Origin: Promerops cafer | Lineage: Eukaryota; Chordata; Aves; Passeriformes; Nectariniidae | Reading direction: 5' to 3' | Length of the DNA: 64,000 bases | Assembly (NCBI GenBank): GCA_013398275.1 | Contig: VZSE01002186.1 | Coordinates: 1,268,428 to 1,332,427 of the forward strand | Shown: positions 50,101 through 61,932 of the stretch, piece after piece | Layout of the letters: each line of letters begins with the position of its first letter | Position numbering within the stretch: the first letter of the stretch is position 1 | Notes under the pieces: generated by a model | The model's database searches: none | What the model was told of the DNA's origin: nothing | Seen by the model: the letters and a program-made list of their open reading frames with translations, nothing else | Position numbers and translations under genes: made by a program

Positions 50101-53044
50101 TAGGACCCCAGCTGGTGGCCCAGAAGAGCACAGGTCACTCACAGATTTGTTACCACATCTGCCACTTTCATGTGGATGAAACTTCTTTAGACACCCACGG
50201 TTAGGCAACTGTACCAAGCCCTGATTGACTGCCAATGGTACCTTAACTATCCAGCTCACTTAGACCTCTGTGACAATTTCAAAGGACTCACACCCACTGT
50301 CTCCATAGGTACTTTGGATTAGCCCCTTTAGGCTGGCTTTGGTACACTCTATAGCTCACTCCATCATATCAGCCAGAAATTATCTCAGTCTCCCAGGCCA
50401 TTGCCCTGAACCGGCCTTTCGCTACTCTGGAGCCCCTCCAGAGTTTGGGCAGAAATTCCACCTCAGAAGTGGCAGGTTTCACCTCTTGTTTCAACAAAAC
50501 AACAGGCTGGGAAACTCCCATCTGGATTTTCCTAAAGATCTTTGAGAATGACACTGATTTTTTAGACATTACTGCTCATGCTGAGATTGCCGTCAGGACC
50601 AGACCTCCATCCCTCAATTGCTCCCTTCACCGTGTTGTTTCAGAAGGACACAGGAGCTGGCTACAGGCCTGGGGTTTAGTCTTTTCAGCAGCCCCTTGGC
50701 ATCTCCTGTGGGGTAGGGGAAGGGTGGGAAGAGAAGGCAGAGATGCTGGCTGCTTCAGTGGACAGGGGCCTTATGGAGAACTGGGAGGGAGGATTGGGCA
50801 GAGCACACAGCCAAGGGATGTGTTTGAACGAGAGCTGCTCAGAAGGAATGATGCTCATACTGGCATCCTTACTAAAACACCCAAGGAATTTGCATTGTCC
50901 TTTTGGCTGCAACCTGAGTGTTAACATTGCCGTCTGATACTGAACTGTATCTTTTTAAATCTTGCAGATGTCCAGATATGTAAAGCTGGTCCTTGAACTG
51001 CTCCTGGATGAATAGGTTGATGAGTGGTTACTTCCTTAGCACTTTACATTCCTTGGAAACCAATTATTTTTATTTCATAAGCTGTGAATCCTAGAAAGCC
51101 TGTCTCTAGCTCAGAAATGTAGCTGAAAGCATAAGTACTCTAAATTAGGAGCATGATCTAATTGATTCATTTTACAAAAATACGAGTTCCAAATTGAAGC
51201 AGGGTTTCATTGCCTTAACTGCTTTAAAGCATGAGTGTTTCCTTTTTAACATTGCTTCTCAATAAATATTCTTTTTAATGAATTCCACTGATGTCTTGTG
51301 CATTGCTAAAATTTTATCTGACTACGCTGAGACATTTTTGCTTTTCTCCATGAGAGGTTTACATGGGTGTTCAAGATACTTGATCATCAAGAAGGGTGAT
51401 TTGGGGGCCTGATCTACTGTCCCAGGTGCTAATCTCCATTCGGTGACCTTGAGCAAACAATTTCATCTTCCTGCATTTCTCTCCTACCTTTTATCTTTCT
51501 TTAACACTCTTAATTAACCCAGAGTGCTACAGATAATACTGATAATAACCAATTCTTCCCTTTCATGAATTAGACATGCTTCTCTTAAAATGCCATAGAG
51601 GTTGGACTGTGGTGAATGTCTGCAATTACTTTTAGTGAAGACAGTGGCTGTTGCACACAACCTCCCTGGATTCACATGAGCATCTGGATTAATTATATCC
51701 TGTCTTCAGTAATTCTCTGGAGAATGAAAATAATGAAGGGTAAATACCTTTTATTAATACAATTATGGAGTGTAATATGAAAAAAGCTGAATGCATCATA
51801 CATTTCACTAACTACTTAATGGAGGACACAAGCAGAGCAAACACCCTCTCCTCGGACATACTCCATGCTGGGTTTCAGCTGATGGGCCTTCTGGCAGGGA
51901 GGCAGAGCTGCCAACTTCCCACACCACCAGCAGGAGACACGACCTGGTAGTAAACAATGGACCTGTGATACTGAGAATGTGCTCTGGGAGCTCCAGCTGT
52001 GTGCCAAGAGAGGCTGTCCCTCTCCTGCTCCGATGCTACAGATGACGAGAGGACTGGGGTCCATGAAGTCTCCATGAGCAGCCACAACAGGCTGCATATT
52101 TTGGAGGAAAGGAGGCAACTGCCAAGCTGCTGAACCACTATTCAGTGGCCAAGGATGTGTCTGTGAAAGTCACTCAGCCATGATTAGGAAAGTAAAACTT
52201 TCAACAGAAAATAATACCCTAGTTAAGCACTCTTAGTGCCTAAAGTAAACAGTGACATCTTTGTATTGAAAAAAAAAAAAAAATCAGCAGGAGAAATCTA
52301 ACCTATAAAAGCCATCTGGAGGCACACAGTGGAAAATGGATCATGACGGTCTGAGTGTGAGAGGATGTGATGAAAGGTGTATCTGCGTTCAAACAGATAA
52401 AGCAGATGAAATGTAAAAAATCCAGAGCCCTCCTAATGCAGCACCAGTGTGTTCAGTTGAAGATCACAGCAGAGGGGCACTCAAGCCCTCAGTGCCCCCC
52501 AGCAGTGTTAATGCAGCCTCCCCACAAAACCACACCATGAATGGTCAGGGTGGTCTCTCCCTATCACCAGCTCTCAGAGAGACAACACACAATGCATGGT
52601 TATTACTTGAGAAAAGATGCAGGAGCACTTTAAGGAGCTGCTTACGTAGAACATTATGCAGGAAAGAATAGGAAAAAAACCGAGGCCGTGTCTTTACAAA
52701 AGGCTGTGGAGCAGAGGGACAGTACTGCCCCCTGTCTGGAGCCAGAGCTGCCCTGCTTTCATGGGAACAATCCGCTGCATACGCTTCACTAGGGTGTATG
52801 GCTTACAGTATTTTAAGGAATGGCTAGAATTTCACCCTCAAATGAATCCTTAGGACATAATAAGTTTTTCAGATTACAAAATCGGCTCTGTCTGCTTCTC
52901 ATCCTCCTGGTAGAAAGAGAAAAATTAATGTGTTTTGCAAATTGGTGGGGAGTCTATTTTCTCCCTCTCAGTGCATTTATTGCTAGAGCTTAAAGCCCTG
53001 CAAGGTGAGAAATACACACTTACTATCTAAAGGGGCAATTGAAC
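47126..53044. other. Non-coding stretch, no gene recognised
   Basis: Includes a pyrimidine/CCAC low-complexity patch near 47262-47291 and a 15-A run at 52269-52283. Frames reach 159 codons (50445-50924, plus strand) but have no recognisable domain and overlap frames on the other strand. A possible exon at 47864-47941 is described as a finding. Confidence 0.5.
52269..52283 (+). repeat. Poly-A run (15 A)
   Basis: Simple homopolymer, no element recognised upstream. Confidence 0.8.
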
Positions 53045-53109
53045 AAGAGGGTTAGGCTAGACAAACTCAGAGGTACTGTGAAACCTTGGCTGTCCCATGA
53101 TCCTGTGAA
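53045..53109 (+). mobile_element. CR1 LINE, short 3'-end fragment
   Basis: GGGTTAGGCTAGACAAACTC, then AGAGGTACTGTGAAACCTTG and CCCATGATCCTGTGAAG, follow the last 60 or so bases of CR1 in forward orientation ('ggttggactagatgaactc ... ccatgattctgtga'). Very short and diverged. Confidence 0.7.
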
Positions 53110-54614
53110 GAAGTGCACAGTCTTGCTGTCAAATAAGTCCAACAGCTTTGCTATCCAAATACTGCTATTCCTGTGTCAGCAAAGCACATCAGAAACCTAG
53201 TCCAGTCATCCCGGGGGAAAATGTGGTGTGTCTCTACCATGGAACTTCTTGTCCTGTCTTTATTTTTTGGCTTCCTATTAGCTGAGCAGGAATTAAGGGA
53301 AAAGGATTAGCTTCAAACCAAATTGGTCTTAAATTCCTTATAAGAGAATCACAGAGACCTTCAAAGTTACGCAGACATGTCAAGCTCCAGCCATTGCAAT
53401 GCATGCAAATATTTTATACCCTGAGTACTGCCTGTAGCAATGGGACTTCTGGCTTTTATTTTTTAAGAAGCACATGTTCCCCCATCTCTGCATTGTTATA
53501 AACCCACCATGTCCATGTAATTTTTATTTTCCGCTCAATTAAGTAAAACATATTCCCCAGCAAAATATTCAGAGTGTTTGGCCTGATAACTCCTTTCAGA
53601 GGCAATCACGGCCTTCTGAGATGGGGGAGGAGGAGCGTGCATGCACGGCTTCATCTCCTTCTGCAGCTAACAGGGCTGCCTGGTGTTACTCCTCAGCTGT
53701 CTGCTTCCCAGCCCACATCTGGGCATCCAGCACCTTCCAGTCATCCCTCCTGGTCTCTGTAGCTGTTCAACATGAAATTTCAAGGTATCTCACTCTCTAA
53801 ATGCCTGAGGTTGACATGACCCTCAGGGGCAAGTCCCTTCCCTGCTGGGAAGGTAATGCATGTTCACACACTATCATTTTCTTCCTTTGCCTGTGCTGCT
53901 ATCCTTATCAAACACACAACCTGCATTAGTGTAAAATAACATAAAATACCCCTGGTTTAAAAAAACTATCAAAAATTATCATTAAACTGAACTGCATATG
54001 CATCAAGGAATAACTAAGGTACCCAAATAATCCTAATTCTTAACCTGCTGAGAGCCAACCATCTCTGATTTTGTGTACAGACTGCTGAAAATACACACCA
54101 CAAAACTCTAGGTCTGTTTTTGCTTACATATATACATGAATATATATGTCTAGTCTACAGTACTAAATGTAGTGCTTCGTAGACAGGCTGACCTTTGTAT
54201 TTTTCATGTAACTACTATAATTTTATCATCTGGACCCATGAGATCTGTACGTAGGCAAGCAGAGCTGGTGATAGGTCTAATGGCAGTGGGGAATTCCCAG
54301 GAACAGGCCAGGTGCTTGGCAGACTGGAACAGCAGACGACGAGGAGGAGAAAGTAGTACCTGCCTCCTGGGGGATGGGTATGAGGCTTTAAGCCACTGTC
54401 TGGCCTCATGAACAAATGCCACGAGTCCATGCTTCCTTGTAATGTTTCTGAATTCTCCAACAACCTCCACCTTTTCGATTAGAGCAACCAGAGCACGGCA
54501 AACTGCACATACAGCTTCAATGAGGCTGTGTCTGAGATGTTTTTCAGAGTCAAGGCAGCAGTGGCAGAGAGAACAGATCCAAAATGACAGAGGAGATTAA
54601 GAAAAGGAATCTGA

Positions 54615-54640
54615 AAGGTAAGGGTAAGGGTAAGGGTAAG
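54615..54640. repeat. Short (AGGGTA)n hexanucleotide array
   Basis: About four units of AGGGTA. Differs from the vertebrate telomere repeat by one base per unit, so not an interstitial telomere. Confidence 0.85.
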
Positions 54641-56517
54641 GTACCAGCATATAAGAGACTCAGGTTCAAACCCTTGTCCTCCATATGAATGAGGTGTCAG
54701 GTCTGCAGTCATCTGCCCCTGTGCCTGAGGCCAAATGCACCTCCTGCCTTCATTGCTAACCCCCACAAAGACATTTTGGCCATGTCCTGTGGTGACAAAG
54801 CCCAGCTGCACAGCTGCTATAGAGTGTAAGAGGGCTATGCCCAGAGGTCCAGGTTCTTGGACTCCTATGTTGTAAAGGCCTTCTACCACTATGCAGCAGC
54901 TCTAGCACACCTCACTGCCTGTGCAGCCTCACATAGCTGATGTGAAAATACACAGAAACACTTTGTACCAAAGACATGAGAGGAGCCGACTCACCCTGTG
55001 TCAAGGGAAGGCTGGTCTGTGCATTGCAGCAGTACCTGGGGGCTTCCATTGCTTGTAAGAAAGCCCTGTGCAGGTACACAGCTGGTGCCTGCAGGAACAG
55101 GCTCTGCACTCTGATGACCATTTCTTACCCAGGCTTGCCTTACTGAAGAAAAAAAAAACATCTGTCTTCTCTTTCCTAGCTCAGCATCAGCTGAGCTGTG
55201 CTCACTCCACCTCCAAACCTTGGCCTCATATGCCACTTAAGACCCCCTGTGCTCACATTCTCTGTGTCCAGGCTTCCTTCTATGACTCCAGGCTCACAAA
55301 TATATTGTCTGACAAGAAATATGAAAAGGCATTTCTGACATCACCCTGTGGGAGTGCTGGGGCATCAGAGAGGGCCTGATGTGAGGCTCATCCATAACTT
55401 CATGTTCCTGGGAGGCTCAATCACCCTTTCAGGTGCAGGGGATCAGTGCACTTGTGGTGGTCCCTGAGTGGCACATGCCATCTCATGGGGGAATTCAGTC
55501 CACAGTGAACAAATGGAGTCAGCCTTGTTCATGCTGCTACTAGCTTGCATCTGTGCCTCTCTGCAGTGCCACTATAGGACTCTCCCACAGCTGCTCCAAC
55601 AGCTTAACAGCACAGACTGATCATCACAAGGTACAACACCCTTTACAACTCATACAGAAGCATCACCTTGCAACAGACCCCTATCTCAGCTGGGAAGCTG
55701 AGAGTATCAGATACTAACAAACTTTGTTGGATGCGTGTGTCACAGCCCTTGCTGAATGTACTCAGGCCATTTCCCTTCCAACCACCTTTTCCGTGGGTAA
55801 TTTCTGTGACATCCTGGAGAGCATTCAAAGAGCTGCAAGTGGGTGCAAGCCCTGCAACAAGCTGACAGGAGCAAAATTTCTGACTCCCAGTCCACATGTC
55901 CATCTGCGTTAGGTACTTCAGTGAAACAGGGTTACACAGGACATGATTAAGAGGAGTCACAGGCTCTTGGTGGATTTCATTGCAGTGCTCAGCCTCTGCT
56001 GTAATCACTTTCCATGCTGTCCCTGACAGGTTCCCTCTGGCAGATAAGACCCTTACTTGGCCTCATGGTGAACAGGAGTCTACTGTGACTCAGAAATACC
56101 ACTACCATTGAAAAATTTGGTAAGTGCCAACTTCAGGCAAGTGCAACAGAATGTCAGCAAGTGTTTTCCACAGTCAGATCTCTTCTGCTTCTCAAAAATG
56201 ACATATAATGCTCAAATAACATGGCCTAAAATATGACACATAGCCAGAAACATGGGTGTTGAACTCTGGTATTTTGGAGTCACTGGGAAGTAGTGAGTAA
56301 CACCAGAGTAGTAAAGTAGATGTTTAAACTAAACCCACATCGTCAGAATAACTCTGGATTCTAGTCTGATGCTGTTGCAGCCACACAAAGACAGTGAAAT
56401 GTCATCTGTCCTTAGGAAAATATGACAGGCACTCACTCTTCTGCTATGTCCAGTGCTTTGCTATATACCTGACATGAATTCTCCATACCCAAACTAGTAA
56501 GGCAAAATCCATGCCAG

Positions 56518-56539
56518 CTTCAAAGACACTTCAAAGACA
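56518..56539. repeat. Tandem duplication of an 11-bp unit
   Basis: CTTCAAAGACA occurs twice in succession without mismatch. Confidence 0.85.
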
Positions 56540-56704
56540 CCCTTGTGACTTGCATTCAATCAGTTTGTCAACAAGTTGTCCCCTGGCAAGCCACTCACAG
56601 ACATGGCAGTGCTTTCAGGATATGTCTGGTGAGAAAGGAGTAGCCTCTGTCAGTAGGAACAAAGAAATATGTTGAACCTCTTGTTTGTTCCTCTGACTTC
56701 GCAG

Positions 56705-56830
56705 ATCACAGAATATTCTGAGTTGAAAAGGACCCACAGGAATCATCATGTCCAGCTCTTAAGTGAATGGGGATCAAACCTATGACCTTGGTGTTATTTG
56801 CACCATGCTCTGACCAACTGAGATAATTTC
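56705..56830 (-). mobile_element. tRNA-Ile-derived SINE with CR1-like tail (TguSINE1 type)
   Basis: On the minus strand the head reads TATCTCAGTTGG (A box, 56814-56825), then a tRNA-Ile(AAT)-like anticodon arm (GGTGCAAATAACACC), then GGTTTGATCC (B box, 56771-56780), followed by a tail, GGGTCCTTTTCAACTCAGAA, that equals the CR1 3' end. A tRNA head joined to a CR1 tail is the architecture of TguSINE1, a passerine SINE mobilised by CR1 reverse transcriptase. About 125 bp and nearly full length. Substitutions in the A box and the anticodon region, and the missing 3' half of a tRNA cloverleaf, rule out a functional tRNA gene. Confidence 0.82.
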
Positions 56831-58164
56831 AGTCCACTCTGCTTCCTGCTGCTTTTGCTGAGCAAAATGTCTGGACCACCTGAGGGCAATATTGGCAGCC
56901 CCCATGGAGGAAAAGAGACAGAAAGATACCCCTAAATATGTGCCCAAATGCAGACGCTGATATCTATCATCAGTAAAGTAATTTTCATCCAGACCCTGGA
57001 GGCCTGAAGACACACAACACAGCAAATGTGAAAACTGCTGTCTTGCTCAGTGAAATTCATGTCTGCTGGAAAAGGAGGCCTCAAGCAGCCAGCATAAATT
57101 GCAGCAGCCCTCGCGGCCTGCATCAGTTCACACCAGGGAATAAAACCAAAGCACCTCGGCGTGAATCTTCCCCACGATACGCTCCATTGCTTTTCGCTCG
57201 CCAACAAGAACTAGGACATAACTGTTTTGTTATCTGTCATTATCTGTTTTCATGTTCTCACAAGCAAATGGGTAATATTCCCTCAGCAGGTAGCACTCTG
57301 CAAGGCTGGCCCTGGGAACAGATGAGTGTATTCTTTGCAGGACCTTTGCATTGAAACTGAACCCGGCGGATCTCTGTGGCACTGGGCTGCAAAGGCAGGC
57401 AAACAAACAGCAAAGAGGGCAGTGAAGTTATGCCAAACATACACTGTGCAGTTGATTTCCAGATCTGGTTCACTATCTGTATTAGCAAAGAACAAAAGAG
57501 GAGAAAGACTTAAAATACGATGCATGATAAAAATATTTCTCAGTGGGATGATTTAAAGTTTTCTGTTAGACATCATCTGCTCTTTAAGCCTTGAATTATG
57601 TTTCATTTTCAGAATTTATATCGCAAATAATAACCACATTTTCTTTCTTTTAGAAGTATCTGTGCAGGTCTTCAAATAGTTGGCTATCAGTTTGACCAAA
57701 GAATACTGTACAGATCGCTCTCCCAGCCAAGGCCTCAAGAGATAAGAGGATAATAACACTTTGCATTGGGCCTTAGTGTTCCCCCTCAACAGACCCAGCT
57801 ACTTCCCAGCACAGACTTCTTTTTTGGTAGCTGGCAAAGTTCACTCCAGCAACTTGTGCAGCATTTCCTGCTGTCCCTTTCCCACTTTCTCAAGAAAACT
57901 GGGATGGAACAAAATAGCTTTTGAGGCCAGAGTCAATTACCATCCCCATATACTTTACATCCAGTATGCCATCTGTGTTTTGTTTTCTTAAGAGGGTTTT
58001 GTAACATTTTTTATTATCTACTGTAACTAGAAACAACAGCAGGAAATCATGTAGTGCAAAGCAAGTATAGCAAGTGATTTGGCTTCACAATCACTGGCCA
58101 TCAATCCTCCACTTGAAACCTCTCCACTGCAAGCCTTTTCCATCCTCTCTTGCACATGTGCCTA

Positions 58165-58178
58165 TGAGAGAGAGAGAG
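58165..58178. repeat. (GA)n microsatellite
   Basis: About seven GA units. Confidence 0.8.
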
Positions 58179-61026
58179 GGTGCAAGTGTCGGGCAAAAGC
58201 ACGCATATGGCAGAAGGGCAGGAGATGGTTAAAAACATTCCCCAGAAATAAGGAATAGCAGGATTTGATGTTGTTGCAGATATCATTTGCAAACAGCATG
58301 CAAACTAGTTAGCTCGCTGCTAATTTTTCTGAGAGGGACACAAACTTTTTTGCATCTTTGGTCAACCCAAGAGCTTATCTGACTGTCCAATTTACTTGGT
58401 CCTGTGCTCTCAGCGATTTGATTAACAGCTTCATTGATTAATAGTGATTAGTTTAACCAACGGACTTAACCTCAGAATTAATGTGTGGTCAGTAATTTAA
58501 GTGAATTGTAAAAATAAGTGATCCTGATTGCTGTCTTGCAGCCCATTTTCCATTAAATCTTTCTTTTAATTTGTAACCTTCTGCTTTATGTAAAAACTCA
58601 CCATCTCATATAACTCCACTTTCAGTGTTTGGACTCCTCTGTATACACTAAGTGGAGCAAAAAAGGAGGAAGCAACATGGATTATAATGTCCTAGTGTAG
58701 GGTTATTGTAAAATTGCACTCGCTGCATGCCAGGGAATAGGAAATTTCATTTTCAAGGGCTCCCTGGGGGGCGGAGATAAACTACAAAAGTCACAACTTG
58801 TCATAATTAAACACTCATGCCCATTACACACAAAGGAAATTATGCACATTTATCTAGGTCATTGAAACATTCATATGGCAATACTATACAGGAACGTCCA
58901 TTAATATCCTGTAAGAATTTAGTGAAAGTGTTCTTCCAGAAGCGATGCAAGACTGTCTCTGATGAAGGTGCTGTAATAGTATGGAGGAGGCGGGGGAAGG
59001 GATGGGAATGGTTAATGTATTTCCAGAAGGAATGCAAAAATACTTAAATGGGTATACCCACCATTCCTTTTCTGCCAAGTAAAGCATAAATATGTTAATT
59101 GGATAAGCTTTTCATATCATTATTCTATATGGTTATCAAGCAATAGCAATGGAAGTGGTTTTAAAAGTGATAAACAGCAAGTGTTGTGGTGCTTGGAATT
59201 CAGCTTGGTTCATCTAGTGAAATTTGGTGTACTGGAAGTTGGTAGCTCTGAAAATATCTCCCACCTCTTCTCTCAGATTTGTATTTATTTTGAGTATCTA
59301 CTTTCTGTGGGAATGTGTGTGTGGGTTAACAAATAAGAAAATATTTTTCTACGGATATTGCTGTAGTCATCCACATTCCCTTTATTCTTGTCATCTCCTC
59401 AATGGTATGTAGTAATTTTGCCTGCCCTCTGGTACTTCCCAAAAGCCAAAAATATGTTTTTCCCCATTAAAAACCCAGCAAGGATTGTTAGAAACAGCCC
59501 TGATGAGTTTGGCACTAGCATCTCCTGGGAAATTAATGGCCAGGTGTCACTAATGGCTCTCAGCTTTGTGTCAACACTCCAAGTTACTCTTAATCCCCAG
59601 GACAGGCTCTGCTCTTTATTGCTTAATTAGAACACAAACAGCTCTATGAAAATAACACTGATGGTCTGATTCAAACCCACAAAAGAAGATAAAATGCAAG
59701 AGTTGAGGGTTAAAAAAAAATCCCAGAACTAACACACAGCCATCTGTGTAAGTAGGTTTTGTTTTATGGCAACCACTGTTAATAGAAATGACTGAAAATT
59801 TATTTTTTTCAAAATCCGATCTTTTGCAGCTAAAAGACCTGCATTCATTTGCTTTTATTCCTGGATTATGGTTTATGCTGTTTGGACCACCGCCAAGTAT
59901 GTGACAACCCTCGTGTGGGAAAGTGGCATGAATTTTAAGAATGAATGAGTAGTCTTCCAAGTGTTTGTGCCAGAAGCACCTCATTTGCTAGTGGTGTTTG
60001 GTTTTTACTTATATAAGATGTTTTATTCATCCAATCAAAGAAAAAAGTCTTACCATATGACCCCTGAAATTTGTGCAGCTCAAAGAGTCACCAGGTAGAA
60101 GAACCCACAATTTTGATATTCCATTAAAATATTGGGTAAAGCTCTCACTAAATAAATATATTCACAAAAAATCCATAGTAAGTAATGAACCATTTTTTTA
60201 ATTCAAAAAGAGTTTGTGATAACATCTGAGGTTATTTCACTTCCGTTTGCTTTCAAAATGCTTTTCAAGCTCTGACATGTACAATAGTTTGCTGCTTGAA
60301 GAAGTGTTCCATCCCCAGCTCTAGAGGTTGAAAGGTCTGTCTAAAGAAGGGGGCTCCTAAAAAGCCAAATCAACTTAACCATGAAAGTTTATTCTTCTAG
60401 ATTCAAACTTTATTGTTGGAATGATCTAAGGATCATTTTTATGCATATATATAACTTTTTTTTTGTATGGATAAAGCAATCCAAATTAAGCCCTGTGCTC
60501 TGTTTAAAATATATGGCTTGCAATGTTTGTCTGACTGTAGAAGAAATTTCCAGACCTGAACTAGTAAGACCCACGTCTGGATGTAGATTCAAACACATGA
60601 TTTTGCTTAAGACACTTTGTTCCAGCTGCCAAAGAAAGAATTTTTATTCTTTAGCTATTTGTGAATCTGGATATACACCAGATACAGTCCTACAGTAAAG
60701 CAGGAACACGACCTTTAGACTTTTACAGAAAACCAATGCTAAAATGCAATTCAAATGATTGTTTTACAATGCAAAAAAAAACCCTTTCTCTTCCAAATTA
60801 GCAGATAACTCTAGACTAAGTCCCATTTCCTTCAAGAGGATGTTAGTGAAAATAAGCTATTATTTTATAGGTTTTCATTGGTGTCTGTCCCTTGGAAAAA
60901 TAAGAAAAGCAGAGATGCAGCCATCAGTATTTTGAATACATTTGGAATATGTGCCATACCTATTAGCAGTGCTATTATCCCTGTCGGCAGCACTGCTGTG
61001 CTTCTGCTAAGCTGCCTTGGAAGGCT

Positions 61027-61065
61027 CACATACATACATACATACATACATACATACATACATAC
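61027..61065. repeat. (ACAT)n microsatellite
   Basis: Nine or so perfect ACAT units. It is the longest perfect microsatellite in the window and thus the most likely to be length-variable between individuals. It produces spurious Tyr-Ile-His-Thr frames on the plus strand. Confidence 0.95.
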
Positions 61066-61900
61066 CATCCTGTTTCTTCTAAAAAAAATCACTTAAGCTG
61101 ACTTCTGCTAATCCCCCTGGCCACACAGAGTGGGCTCAGTCAGGCTGAGGAGCCAATTTATAATCAGATCTATAGTACCTCTTGCAAGATAGAAATTTAG
61201 CTTCACGTTTGGAAAAGGTGAGAGGGGGGTGAAAATGTTGGAAGGTTTTCACAGCTATCCCAGTAACAGAATCTGTGTGAGCTTTATATTGGAAATTGCT
61301 GTAATAACAGAGAACATCTACTGAGCAATATTAGTTACTCTGTTTTTTCTGTCTGTGTGTGTAACACACAAGTTTTAGCAGTGCATATGCACTACACGCT
61401 TATGATTTTGTACATTCAAATTAAGAACTTCTGAGTGATGTGTTGCTTCATTTCTTTCAGCCAGTACTACTTTTAGCCTTTTTTAGCATGAGATACAGAT
61501 TTTACATATTGTGAAATACACCACACACTTGCACTATAAATTATTTCCCTATGGTTTCCCTGGGGTAGAAAGGTTGATTTTAAGCAGATTATCTGTCCAA
61601 ATGTGGCTGTGTGCATTTGTCACTCGAGTGTTCAATTAACTGGAAACTCTTAGTAGCCATGTAGAACCTGAAACTTTTGTTCAGCGTAGCCTGTTTGGCT
61701 ACACTTCATATGCTTGCAAACAATTACTTTTTTGCACAGATGGTACTGTGTGAGGGAAATTTCCCCAAGTGAAGGGAAAAAAGGTAGGGCCCTCATTCTA
61801 TGCACTGTATTGCCAACATTTGCTAAGCATGATGTGTTAAGTGTTGATTTTGCACTACATCTCCAAGGCAAAATGAAGTTATGGATGTAGTGTGCCTTGT

Positions 61901-61932
61901 CCTACGTATGCCTCAACCTACGTATGCCTCAC
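61901..61932. repeat. Tandem duplication of a 16-bp unit
   Basis: CCTACGTATGCCTCAA is followed directly by CCTACGTATGCCTCAC, 15 of 16 bases identical. Each unit contains a CpG within TACGTA. Confidence 0.9.

Larger units (their letters stand above)
53110..56704. other. Non-coding stretch, no gene recognised
   Basis: Contains the AGGGTA hexamer array at 54615-54640 and an 11-bp tandem duplication at 56518-56539. Open frames up to 136 codons without recognisable domains. Confidence 0.5.

Noticed and set aside
54615..54640. Interstitial telomere repeat
   Set aside because: The unit is AGGGTA, not the vertebrate TTAGGG in any rotation or on either strand.
55766..55812. CR1 3' end around CCCTTCCAACCACC
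   Set aside because: Only the first dozen bases resemble CR1; the upstream block does not follow the consensus.
56705..56830. Functional tRNA-Ile gene
   Set aside because: The acceptor stem and 3' half are missing, the A box and anticodon arm are mutated, and the tail is CR1-like. It is a SINE.
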